Source of the DNA: Citrus sinensis
Lineage: Eukaryota; Streptophyta; Magnoliopsida; Sapindales; Rutaceae
Direction of reading: 5' to 3'
Length of the DNA stretch: 64,000 nt
Assembly (NCBI RefSeq): GCF_022201045.2
Contig: NC_068556.1
Coordinates: 21,123,501-21,187,500, forward strand
Position numbers and translations under genes: made by a program. This document shows, piece by piece, positions 47,045 through 58,499 of this stretch. The notes beneath the pieces are model-generated. The model was not told the DNA's origin and did not search any database. It was given only the letters and a program-made list of their open reading frames with translations. The number at the start of each line of letters is the position of its first letter. Within the stretch, counting starts at the first letter, position 1.

Positions 47045-49701
47045 ATGGGTGAAGTTCTGTTTGAACTCGAGCAGGTTCTCAGGACCAAACAGGTTTTTCT
47101 TTTCCCTTAGTTTATAGCTCACCATCTGTTTGTGTATTTGTTTCTAGGGTCTGGTTAATTGTAGTTTTTTTTTCCTCGGCTTTTTTAATTGGGTTCAGCA
47201 TTTTTAGTTATTTCTTTTATGGTTAATTTCTTGGGCTAAATTTGGTTAATTGAAGCATATTTTGGTTTTTTTTTATCAAAAGGGCATTTTTAGCTCTGTT
47301 GTGCTTGCTTTTACAATGCTTGGGAATAAATCGGTGATGAATTTTTTAATATGATTTTACTTTAATGTCTTGTTGCTCCTTGTTCTAGAAAAAAAAGGAA
47401 GTCATTTGCAGTTGGTACTGCTGCACTGTGTTCTGAAAACAGGTGGTTTTGTGTAGGAGAGGTTGACATCTGGGGAAGCAAATATTCTTTTGACATCTAA
47501 ATCGAGAGCTCTAAGGGATTTCACGGCTGGCTTTCTTATTGGATCTGGTATTACGTGGTTGGGTATGTTTTTTGAACTTATGTTATGATATATTGGATAC
47601 CTACTGGCATTATTATTGTGTGTTCCATTTAAACAATTTTCAGTTTTATTTTTGATGAAATTCTGGTTGTAGGCTCAGTTTAATCTGCTAACTTGGGTGC
47701 AATAGTAAGCTTTTTTTTTCTGAATCTGAAGATTCGATCTTTGGCTAAGAGTTGTGTTTATTTAGCAAGTAGGATTTTAGTCTACAATAGTTTTACATTC
47801 GTCATATTGTGCACAGATAACTGGTGATACTACTGCTGCTGCAGTTATTATTTCTTCTACTGCTCTTGTGGTGTATGTGTGCTTTCAGCATTCACACAAT
47901 CTCAGTTCCTTTCTCAAATGTTCTTGATTACCCACTCTTCATCTTCCTTCTTGCAATATTTTGATAATTCTTAGGCTTCTCTTGCAGCAACATGGAAGCT
48001 GAATAAGTTTTTACGAGTCAACATTTCAGGAGGTAAGAAAAGCATCCTCCTCCTAAAGTTGGAAGTATTTCAAATTTTATATGCTGAAATAACATATAAA
48101 CTTTCTATTTTTAATCTTATACCTTCCATGTTCAGTAAGTCCTGCTTTATTGCAGGAGCTGCTGTTGTCTTTGGATTATGGAGGTTTGGTAGGTCCATTG
48201 AGTCATCTGTTGATCAGATTCTTGCAGCTAATGGAAGCCGGCTGCAGAAAGAGTTAGCAAATATGTAGGTTTCCTCTTTTAGTTTGCTGATTGGCAGTAA
48301 ACTTGTTTCTTTCCTTAATGAAATTTGTGTATGTCTGGAAGTGTGTGCACTCAACATGGACTTTTATACTATAGTATTGGCATATAAAGATCTATAGTTG
48401 CAAAGTCTTTGGTGCATCTACCAGTCTTTTCTGTTTTTCCTATTTTGTCATGCATTTGACTTGAGTGTGCAGTTTTGTTCTATGATAACTACAGCTTTTT
48501 ATTAGACCAAGAACCTCACAGACCAATGGTGTATTTATTCCCCCCATCTCTTTAAACTCGAGGTGTTTTAACAAACGGGGAAGAATCTCTGACATTTGAA
48601 TTCTACTGATTCTTACTGAATTTACATTTCCTGTGTTTAGTTTTGCTAGAAAACTATATTCTAATATTCACCAATATTTTTGCTTCTGTTTTGCTCTTGG
48701 CATCTTGTTCTTGTATTCACATTTTGATAATATTTTAAATGACAGAATGGTGAACAAATACCGTGATAATCCTTGGGGAATGCAGCTTATGACTAAACAT
48801 TTTTATTCAGAGAAAGTTTATGATGATTCAGCTTTAGATCAGCCAAAGTTAAGGTGGCGTTATAAGAATTATTTCAGTGATAATGTTCCTCAAAGTCAAA
48901 GAACACACGAGAGTGACTCACAAGGTGAATCCCATAGTGACTCCCACACTGAGGCCTATAATGAGGCTGACAGTCGCTTAAAGAATGACCCCAGCAGCCA
49001 AAAGAATGAGTTCGGATCCAAGCAAGTTCCGGTGTCTGTGAGTTTACCAGCTTAACCTTTCATTTATTATGATTTAGTGATATCTGTGCTCCATGCTATT
49101 GAAGGGAAATCTTCTCAAAATTTTCTTACATGGTTGTAATAAATTCACCTGATTAAGAGTAATGAAGATGCTTGTGCCAGTTTATTTATCACTGTCCTGT
49201 TTAGTTCCAGAGAAAAGGAAAGGAAAAAGTGATTTTCATAAATTACCATAATTGGCAAGTTGCAACCAGCTTTTCGACTTATTGTCACCAACATATCTAG
49301 GAATTTTATCAAAGCGTATGATCCGGTGAGCAAGTGGATAAGAGTATGGCGCTATCTTTTCATTTCTTGTGTTTGTATATACATCTCAATCAGAGGTGAG
49401 ATGCTCAAGCATTCCACGGAAATGAATCAAATAGCAGTTGGCAAAAATGCACTGTGTTCTATTGATTTTGAATTCGTTAACTATTAGCTAACCTGTTTCC
49501 TTCTTCTAGCTAAAACCTAATGTTGATGTGATGGGAGATCCTCTAGATTGTGTTTTTGGTTATATGGCAACAGCAGAGGAGATTCGTCATCCCAAAAGCT
49601 CAAGCACGCCAAGTGGAGCACAGTCCCGCAGTCATAAAAGATCTCATCGACGGCGTAGAATGCGCCATAATGACCTATCTCCAGATCCTGTTCGTGCATA
49701 A
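47045..49701 (+). CDS. Uncharacterised conserved plant protein, six exons
   Basis: Exons 47045-47092, 47457-47562, 47988-48032, 48156-48264, 48746-49031 and 49510-49701 total 786 nt, 261 residues, with GT-AG introns and consistent phase. N-terminal residues 1-110 contain two moderately hydrophobic, Gly-rich segments (FTAGFLIGSGITWLATW and GGAAVVFGLWRFG), suggesting a membrane hairpin. Then come QKELANIMVNKYRDNPWGMQ and SEKVYDD, an acidic/Ser-rich middle, and a basic tail (SHKRSHRRRRMRH) followed by NDLSPDPVRA. The N-terminal layout loosely recalls OCIA-domain proteins of mitochondria; that is only a guess. The last donor (CCG/GTGTCT) is weak, and retention of that intron would end the protein at 49055 instead. 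Confidence 0.8.
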
Positions 49702-52482
49702 GCTCAGCGGCTTGGCTATTGAACATTGAATGGGGAAACTTCATAGGGGAGTGGAACAGAAATAATGTTTTATATGCATGTTTGAAAGGTGAACCTTTGT
49801 CAGCTACATTTAGTGTCGATAAACTCATTTCTGTAAAGTTGAAATTGACTGACGAATTGTAAATTTGACTGAATTCACATGATGTTTTATTTGTTAATTA
49901 GCGGAGCAAATTTGACATCTTACTTTTGAGATGAAAGCATATTGATCACTTTTGCTGAACAATTTACTGATCTGAAGTTAGGGCATAGATGATTAGTAAG
50001 TTTAACCCACTGGACATTCATGTTGGTCGGATTCAACTCTGGAAACTTAGGGTTTGACTAACAACTATTTGCGTGCTACTGTAAGTCTGCAACTTTCTTT
50101 TTTTTTCCTTTTCTTTTTTCCTCCGCTTGCTGTTTGGCAAAAGAATTAATCAAAGATTAGTCGGTCTTAATTATACAAGTATGGTGGATGTTAAATACTT
50201 AATTACATAATTTTTGGAGAGTGATTGTGTTACAAAACTGCTGTTGCCATTGATCCTCCAAGTTTGTTGGTCTGGATCCTCCACGTTTCTGTTCGGAGAA
50301 TCAAAATCTTGAAAGTTTACAATTTTCCGATGAGAGGTGAAAACCTTGTACCATGTAAGCACCGCGTGGTAGCTCTGGGGCCAACATTTTGGCGGACTTG
50401 CAGATGAACATGAGTTGCATGAAACAAAACAACTGTCACCTATCACGGCTCTGGTCTTGACCCTACCCACACGGGGTTAGGCCAAAAGTAAAGCAAGAGT
50501 TTTGCCTCACTTCAAACTCTTTTGGTCATTTCTTGGAAGTTTCATCTTTCATGCCTCTTACCTCATCGCATCCTACTTCCTTGTCCTTACAAGGAAATTG
50601 TCTTGACCCTACCCCTCTCTCTCTCTCTCTCTCTCTCTTCCCACTCTCACTTAATATATTTTAAGTTATCGATTTTTTTTATAATTAGGGCTACCTACTC
50701 AAATTTTTTTTTTTTTTAAAATTGAGGTTATTGAGTCTTTCTAAATCCATATAATTATAGTAAAATCTCGAGAAGAGATGAGAACCTTAAATCTTCTTGA
50801 GATCTCGAAACCTCACCCTTTTCTAAAAAATTACGGTATTTAAAATACTCGTTATTTAAGTTTATACTAAAATTTTTAACAATATTTATTCAAAATGCTG
50901 GAAAAACTATTTTTGAAACGTTTATCTGAAAAAGACACTTATCATGTCAAGTGTCTCTTATCTGTTTCAACGGTTTATTATAAGGTAATTGCTTTTATCT
51001 ATTTTAAGCGAATTGCTTGTTGATGGTAATAAGCACTGAAAGTTAAATTAATATCTAAATGCGATGGTCTTGTTCTGTGCGTCACATGCTGTAACAGAAG
51101 CTGCATATTTTTTATTTCATATGCGTAATTTTATGAGTGTTGAATTTATTTAAAATAATGCAGAATCTTTAGTAAGTTGCCAGCTTGATTAACCATTTGA
51201 AAGAGAGAAATTTTGTGCCAATAAAAACATAAAGGTTAAAAAAAATTTTTTTTTTGGGGGGGGGGGGGGGGGTTGGGATTGGAAAGTATAAGAATTGTGT
51301 GTTTCATGTGGCTTTTTTTACTTTCCATTGTAAAATGTCAAAAGAATAAAAAATGGGGGGAAACCATATAATAATAAATCCTGCGATCATGTTATTTTTT
51401 CGATGTGATGGAATAATATTTATCATGTTGCAGGAGGGCCATGATGGAGGTCAATTATTAATAAAAGTTTATTCTTTATATGATTTTATATTCTTAATGC
51501 AAATTTAACTTTTTAACAGTCTAAAAATCATTGAATGAACATCTTAAATTAAAGTTTTAAGTTCGAGTAATACAAAATCATTATATAAAGAATAAAAATG
51601 AATTAATAAGTTTGGATCCCTTATTTTTTTTTATTTCTTAAGTTAGGACATAATTTCCTCACTTGTATCAAATAGATCCTTAAGCAATTGAAAAATAATT
51701 GAAATAAAATAATTTGAGTAATCTCATAAAAGATTAAGAGATAATTATACAATAGTCAGATAATAAATTATTTTTTCTTATATAAAAAAAAATTTAAATC
51801 TTTTTTTCATTAATAAGAATTAATTTTATTTAAAAATATTTAAAAATATTTAAAAATAAACGATCTCATTTGAACTTGCACAGAAGAAATGCCCATTACA
51901 AAATTCATTAAAAATTTGCACTGTTAATAGTTAATACTAAAAAAAGCGGGGGATATATTTGATACAAATGAACAAAGCTATGTCCTAAAAATAGTTAAGA
52001 ACAAATGTTGGGGATTCAGTGTCATTACCCAAACATAATAATGGCTTGGAAGAAATTTCGTAGAAGCACAGGGGCAATTATCAGTCATCATCTTCCGTTT
52101 ACTTGTTCAGTGATTCCTCCTTGAAAAGGAGATTTCATTTCTATTTCCATCACCCTTTTTCCCATTTCCATTTCCATTTCCTTTCATATTCATTCCCCCA
52201 CCAATTTGAAAAATAAATAAATAAATAAATTCTTTCCCATTCAACACACACAAAATTAAAAAATCCACTCTTCTATCTTCAATCTTGTTAGGGTTTAGCC
52301 ACCATTCCTTTATGATTTTGCCTTTTTGTTCCAACAAAATTTTGATTCCAATCCCCAATTCATCACCTTTCTTTTCAAGAAGAGCATCTTTGGTAACATT
52401 ATTATATCTCTTTGTTATTTCTTCTTTCTTGTTTTCATTCTCTCTTCTTAAAGAAAGCAAGAAGCTTGAGGAAGAAACCACC
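49702..52482. other. Intergenic, AT-rich
   Basis: No gene supported. Includes a (CT)n microsatellite (about 50622-50639) and a T-run followed by 17 consecutive G (51256-51272). Frames at 50171-50470 and 52107-52484 lack domains. The last ~250 bp are leader/promoter of the HSP20-like gene. Confidence 0.5.
51256..51272 (+). repeat. G17 homopolymer
   Basis: Seventeen G in a row after nine to ten T, followed by TTGGG. Able in principle to form a G-quadruplex; also a common site of sequencing length error. Confidence 0.9.
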
Positions 52483-53046
52483 ATGAAGGTTCATCCTGTG
52501 CCTACAAAGAAGCGTAACAACATCGCCATCCAATACTTTGACATGAATCTGAACAATTTTAATAGCAATTTGAGGAACCCACAAAATCTTTCTACTGGGT
52601 TTCACAATAAGAAGCTCCGCCGCTTGCCCCATATCTTCACCCGGGTCTTGGAGCTTCCATTCCGGTCGGACGCTGACGTGGCGGTCGAGGAGAGCCCGGA
52701 TTATTTCAAGTTCGTTGCTGAGACGGACGGTATGGGTGAAGTGAGGGCCCACATGGTGGAAATCCATCCCGGGGTGACCAAAATTGTTATTAGGCCAAAT
52801 GGGTGTGTGGAGTTGTCTTCATTGGATGAGCTGGAGCTGGATATGTGGCGGTTCAGGTTGCCCGAGTCGACCCGGCCCGAGTTGGCGAGTGCGGTTTTTG
52901 AAGATGGGGAGCTGATAGTCACAGTGCCCAAAGGTGGCGGCTTGGAGGGTTTAGAGGAGAGAGATGGTGGCGGTGGAGGTGATGGTAGCGAAAACGGGGA
53001 GTTTAGAGGAGGTATGGGGAATAACAGGCTGGTGCTTGTACAGTAA
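52483..53046 (+). CDS. HSP20-like (alpha-crystallin domain) protein, intronless
   Basis: 187 residues from an ATG in good context (ACCACCATGAAG). The frame is open further upstream, but those residues read as T-rich leader. The alpha-crystallin-like domain spans about residues 65-150: DYFKFVAETDGMG, HMVEIHPGVTKIVIRPNG, and the family's C-terminal signature in the form RFRLPESTRPELASAVFEDG followed by ELIVTVPKG. The tail is Gly-rich (GGGGG around residue 162) and ends without an I-X-I oligomerisation motif that I can recognise. It resembles the divergent plant HSP20-like family and not the classic small heat-shock proteins, so a heat-induced chaperone role should not be assumed. No transit peptide is evident. 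Confidence 0.82.
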   Translation: MKVHPVPTKKRNNIAIQYFDMNLNNFNSNLRNPQNLSTGFHNKKLRRLPHIFTRVLELPFRSDADVAVEESPDYFKFVAETDGMGEVRAHMVEIHPGVTKIVIRPNGCVELSSLDELELDMWRFRLPESTRPELASAVFEDGELIVTVPKGGGLEGLEERDGGGGGDGSENGEFRGGMGNNRLVLVQ

Positions 53047-54656
53047 ATTATGATATTTTTATTTATATTTTATATTTATGTTATGTTACTACTTGTGGAA
53101 CATTAGTTTGCAAGTTTAGTTTCTGCTTCAATGAATCAAGGAATGTTGCGTTTGTTGTTGCATTATGGTGGCAATGGAACCGTAGATGGTTCTTGATTTT
53201 AGCTCTTGCCATTATTTTGAAGAACCTTTTTGCTCTTTTTTTCTCAGTCATTGCCGTTTAATTGTAAATACGAGGTGGTTTTGTTGTGCTATGGGTGTTT
53301 TGGAGAATAAAGTCCATCCTATTTTCCTCTCATTTGGTTGTTTGTGTGAAAAGAAAGGTATTCAAATCTAGTTATGAATATCGTGTCTAAAGTTGCATTG
53401 GGTGCATAATTTGAATTTTTTTTTTAACTTAGTATAATGTCTCAATAGAGTAGAGATTTTCGTATCTTTGTCTGCTGAATTATGAGAAGTGTGTCACTCG
53501 ATCTTTGTTTTTTGTTCTTTCCTTCGTTTTTCTTTCAACAGTAATTGATTAGAGCCTTATATTTTTATATGATTTGTGTAGCATTGACATAGTCTAGAGA
53601 TTCATAGGATATAACATGTCTTTGTTTCTTTATTTGACCTCGCGAGAAGATTCAATCAAGAAAATGTGGATTGTGGTGAAGTGAAGGCTTTATTTCACTT
53701 TTTCATTCGCAGAATTGCTCCTCTTTTACCTAACGGTTAAGGATATATCCTCCTTGTCCGCTTGTGTATTTGAGTAAAGCCATGAAATCTTGGACCTAAA
53801 AAGTGTTTAATACGCAATTTGCTTTTGGTGCTCAAGAAATGTCTTGCTTTGCCAATTAGTATATAGAATGTTATCTTTGAAGTGTTTTTGTCCGATTTCT
53901 TTCTTTTCATTAGTTTTCAATCTCTTCTTTACCTTTTGGAGTTAGCATTTCCTTATCACCTTCTTCTTTGTGTTCCTGATTTACCTAATGATCCTTGCCA
54001 CTTGGATGTCTTTTTCCTTGTTACTTTTTGCCTGGAACAATAAAATGTAGTCATTCAAAATACACTTGTCTTTATGAAAATTTGTCATTGGAATTTTTTT
54101 TATTTGTTTCTAGAAGATTTTGTTAACAGATGTCTATGACTCTGTGGACACCTTTTAGTTTTATACCAAATATATTCCTGTTAACTTTCTTCTGGATCTA
54201 ATCTCAATTTTCTTGTGGTGCTGAATGGCCGTTTAAATTGTACTTTCTGGTTTAGCACTTTTATGGATTACTTACACCCAGGAATAATCTACTTACATTT
54301 CCTTTAAAGTATTTTGAGTAACTTGCTTTTTGTATTGCATTCTTCAGCTCTGCTTTACACCTGTTTGAGCCTTCCATTACACTGGTCAAATCAATGGAAT
54401 GAGTATTGGTTGGGCAATTAGGTGCTTGCTTGATGCTGCAAATTTAGATGCCGGCATTCATGCTTACAATCTCTCAATTCAATTCAGGATTCAAGCATGA
54501 TGCAAGTGAGATCGCATTCTCACTATAATATTTGATTATATCATTTTTTGATCCTGAATTCCCAATAATATAGAATTGAATCTACGTTGTTTCCCCTGCA
54601 CAATTCAACCAGGACCAAACACCTCCTATTGTTTGTAATCTAATTCATTACTTTAG
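53047..54656. other. Intergenic, T-rich
   Basis: About 1.6 kb with no supported gene. The first part is the HSP20-like 3' UTR. The remainder is T-rich on the plus strand, without recognisable coding sequence or repeats. Confidence 0.5.
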
Positions 54657-54959
54657 TCAGTCTTTGGAATCTTTACTTAGCACAGATGCAGCCTTCATAT
54701 TTTGTTGACGGCTCATTTGGGCAACTGAAGGTGGACAAGAATTTATGCCGTCGGCTCCAGGGAATGGCGGCACCTGCACTATCTCATCTACAGAATTATT
54801 CTCAATTGCATCACTTGCAGCCCTTACATTGTTTCCGTTGCATAAAAATGTTAGCACAATGCTTGCAAGAATTACGTAGACAAAATTGAACTCTTGCCCT
54901 ATTTCCTCTGTCAAGTCTACCAGAAAAAAATCCTGTACAAAATTGTGCCCTCTTGACAT
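54657..54959 (-). CDS. Possible small or terminal exon, 100 codons, unknown
   Basis: Minus-strand frame of 100 residues with one hydrophobic segment (FVYVILASIVLTFLC, about 27-41) and a polar, coding-like C-terminus ending VLSKDSKD. A splice-acceptor-like TTTTCTGGTAG precedes LTEEIGQ. It lies 280 bp downstream of the PHD gene's stop on the same strand. It could be an alternative last exon of that gene, a remnant of another gene, or chance. I do not recognise it. Confidence 0.25.
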   Translation of the reverse strand: MSRGHNFVQDFFLVDLTEEIGQEFNFVYVILASIVLTFLCNGNNVRAASDAIENNSVDEIVQVPPFPGADGINSCPPSVAQMSRQQNMKAASVLSKDSKD

Positions 54960-55238
54960 ATTGCTACAAGATGTACCATAATTTTACCATATGAAAAAAT
55001 TTTGCTACACAATGAAATTTTTTTTTTTGATCTACAATCGCCCAGTACTAACTACAATGAGGCTGTGAAGTTGTAACTTCGACTTGACATGATGAGAGCC
55101 TTCTAACTTGTTAACTGCAGTCCAGTGAAGACAAAGTCCGATCAAACTGAAATAAAGTTGAGCTAAAACCTGTAAATTTGACAGCAAAAATTGTGTACAG
55201 CTGACAAACTGAACCCATCCTAAACCACACGGTTGTCT

Positions 55239-58200
55239 TTATTCCTCAATTTCTGTATCAAAGTATTCCTTCAGTATCCTCTTGGAGGCCCTTCCGAATC
55301 CATTGGCCACTTTTTCCATTTCCCTAAGTTTTAAGACTTCCCGTTTGATCTGATCCTCTCGGTTCAAGATAGCATTCAGTAGTTCATCTGGTTCAGCATT
55401 TGATGTGCGATGTGCCAATTCAGCCTTTTCTTTATCGAGTTGCTCATACAGATTATGAAGGTAATTTCTCTGCACATGAAGACTTTCCTCTGCAACTTTA
55501 TATTCACACTCTTGTGACTTTCTCAGTGATTGAAGAACCTGATCAATCTCTTCCTCAAGCTTTTGAGATTCCTTAAGGTGATCAGAGTAAATGAGCGTTA
55601 CAGGCTCTGAGTTCGTTCTACCATCTAGATCTTCAAGATTCATTTCTTCCATTATGGCATTTTCATCACGAGATGTGCCTTTTATAAACAAATAAAAAAC
55701 AATGGTAAATAATAACAAAGGCAGAGAGAAGCAGACGAATAATAATGTGCAACAATGTCCTACCGAATGTGGACATACGGACTGGCAACTAATGTACCTT
55801 GCTATCAAGCAAATAATTTCCACCGTTTTTGTAAAATAACTAAAGACTCAAACAACATGGTCTATGATCTCCATTTAGGTGTCTGTAATCATAGTGATAG
55901 TATATTCAGCCAATTCCTATCATTCCATACACCCCTAGTGTACTTCAGAAGACATCTTCATATTTGGACTGACCCCTAATTAATCTTTTCACACAAAAAT
56001 ACATATCGCATGTCAAGAGGAATTCTCTTGATTTCTCATCCAACCTGAATATTTGCAATTATACGCATTACAAACACAATTTTCCAACTTACCTACAGGT
56101 TTTATGACATATACCTAAAGTGACCTAATCAAGAGTGAAAGCCAGTGCAGCACGATCCTTGCATGACAATTAGAGTTCTTATTTGTTGTTCCAGAGAAAA
56201 GTGCTCAGGAGTACTATTATTGTAGTGAAAGCAGGAGGTTTAGGAATGGAATTCCCTATCTCCAACCTTTCAGGGAATTAGTTTTTGTTTTTGTTGTTGA
56301 CAATCTGCCAACAACAAATGTTTATTCCAGTTCAACTAATTACATTATCATCTTGCATCAAAGAATGCAGACTTGTTGGCAAGGATGGTCATGATTTCAG
56401 ATAAGGGATGTGTTTGGGAGTGAGATGCTGTAGCTTTTAAGTTGCAGCTGCTGTGGAGTAAAAGCTACAGCTGTGGAGTAGAAGTTAAGAAAATTTATTA
56501 AGCTACCAAAGCCCAGCTACAAGTGTTACCAAACACTTTGGTAGCTGGGCTTTAGCAGCCCAGCTACCTCACCACACTCCCAAACGGGCTAAAGATGTAC
56601 TGGAAATTTACCTTTAGAAATAGCCACGTCAATGTCTCCAACTTTCCAGATATCTTCAATAGAAGCCCCAGACTTGAGCTGAAGTAAATATTACATATGA
56701 ACTGGTCATGCTGCTGGTTTGGACCAAAAAGCAGATGAAGATAAACATTTGAAGAGAGTTAGCATTCTTATACCAAAGAATCATCAGCTTTACCTTTGCA
56801 ATGGCCTGTTCAATATGGATCAGCAACTCTTTCGCACTGGTTTTCTGTGATCCACGCAAAACACAGACACCAAGATTTAAAAATTTCTCGACGTCTTCCA
56901 GGGAATCAACAGATTTACAGACTTCAATAGATCTTGTAACATGTGAAACCAGATCTGTCTTCGCATCACAACGTCGGCAACAGTACTCAGCATCCAATCC
57001 AATGCTTCCTCCAACAGTCCCAGCCATATAACACCGAAGTGCACAGTTCAAGTGAGCAATGTGTCCACATACATATCCCTCACCCACAGTTGCTTCACAT
57101 TTGATGTAACTATAACCTCCATGTTTCAAACTAATAGTCTTACTACAAAGAATGCAACAACAATCACGACAGAACCGAGGCTCGTTGCAGCAAAATTCAC
57201 AAGGCACAGCAGCTAGGGAAGGGTTTTCTGGTTGTACCAGTAAACTGTTGCACATCTTATTTCCAGCCTTACAGCCAATGCCTTCAGACTGTAAATGAGA
57301 GAGAGAGTGTTCTGCTACTTCTCTGGAAACTGGAGGAAAGGAAGTAAATCCCTTTGCCTTACCTGTGCTAATGAAGAAAATTGAAAATGTAAAAATAAGA
57401 GAGAAAAAACAACAGCATCAATCATATACATGAGCATGGTGAACAGGATGTGTAACACAAGAAGATCATCACTGAAATGTAAAAAGTTAAACACAACAAA
57501 AAAGAGTATAAGAAGACTACAAAAGACAGTTTTTACCAGTTGCACAGATATAAGCTATGCTGAGCATCTATTGTGTAAGATTCTAATCACTCAGATCTAC
57601 ATGGAAACAGTTACAAGAGGTAATAATATATGTGGGTTTCATAATCTGAATTAGTACGCAGCTCACTCTTTATGGACGGTAAAGATACATTATAAATGCA
57701 AGGCATTTTTGGGGCTTTCTAGGTTCAGCAGCTATTCTCCCCAAGTGCAGTGTCTGGATAGCATTAAATGGGTAATCCTCCTCCATCCATAAAACATCTA
57801 TCCCTGACCAAGGAGAGGTAGAATTTTTTTTAATTCTTCAACAGCTAATTTTCATGATCTATTTTTTACATACACTTCCATCACATTGTAAAACATGCTC
57901 CCAAAGAACAGCTCTGCAGAAACATAGTGCAATTGCTTAACATATAAAACCATAAAACTCAAGCTGCCATGCATACAAGACAACCGAAAAGACAGCAGTG
58001 ATAAAGAAGACCTCTCGATAAATTCTTTACAGCAGGGATCTTCCAGCTGAATGAAGCGAAAAATGCATTAATGTCTGCTCCAGGAAATGCTGTTCGAATA
58101 TACCGTTCAACTGAAAGCTTGCTTGCAAACGCGGCACCACGTTTCTTTAATAACACCTCATTTTCAAGACGCGGAAGATGTCTTGGAGCACACAGGTACC

Positions 58201-58411
58201 TATCCAGAAAATGGCCAGTATTGGTAACTCTCCTTCCCACTTTCCAGCTCCAGTTATCACCAGGATTGGGCCAATTAATAGGAGCATATGGCAAACCTTC
58301 ACCAGACTCCTCTGGTGAAACCGGCACAAGGTTAAGACCACCTCCATCTGTTTTAGGTGTGCTTTCACTACTATCATTAGTATTATCACTCTCCCCCAGT
58401 TCAATTTCCAT
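55239..58411 (-). CDS. Oberon-like PHD / coiled-coil protein with N-terminal DUF7081-like domain
   Basis: Four coding exons on the minus strand, 58411-58012, 57362-56794, 56678-56612 and 55678-55239, total 1,476 nt, 491 residues, with consistent phase. Residues ~40-130 hold LPYAPINWPNPGDNWSWKVG and a FPGADINAFFASF block, shared with the protein at 63413-61794; I believe Pfam calls this region DUF7081. Residues ~188-290 form a Cys/His-rich Oberon-type PHD finger (CEFCC, CRDCCC, CGHIAHLNCALRC, CCRRCD). Residues ~345-491 are a long charged coiled coil ending in acidic residues. Oberon-type PHD proteins act in the nucleus on transcription and chromatin; that role is inferred. The first donor (AGAG/GTCTTC) is weak but matches the paralogue's junction. 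The start codon region is tandemly duplicated. Confidence 0.82.
56407..56590. mobile_element. Foldback MITE inside an intron of the PHD gene
   Basis: The left part GTTTGGGAGTGAGATGCTG and the reverse complement of the right end (GTTTGGGAGTGTGGTGAGG) match at the core GTTTGGGAGTG. Inside, AAAGCCCAGCTAC and its inverted copy GTAGCTGGGCTTT form further hairpins. These ends recall hAT-type MITEs. It lies between the exons ending at 56612 and starting at 55678, so it should be spliced out. Confidence 0.6.
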
Positions 58412-58499
58412 TTCCAGCAGACAAGTAGATGTCACAGATGAGCACTCTCCCCCAGTTCAATTTCCATTTCCAGCAGACAAGTAGATGTCACAGATGAGC
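58388..58499 (-). repeat. Perfect 56-bp tandem duplication over the PHD-gene start codon
   Basis: 58388-58443 and 58444-58499 are identical over 56 bp. Each copy contains ATGGAAATTGAACTGGGGG on the minus strand. Only the downstream copy (ATG at 58411) continues into the protein. The upstream ATG (58467) runs into a stop after 11 residues (MEIELGESAHL), forming an upstream ORF that ends 20 nt before the main start. A probable splice acceptor (GACAG) abuts the outer copy. Confidence 0.95.

Noticed and set aside
52285-52482. N-terminal extension of the HSP20-like protein
   Set aside because: It would begin at a non-ATG or at a later weak ATG and adds T-rich hydrophobic residues not seen in the family; the ATG at 52483 has a much better context.
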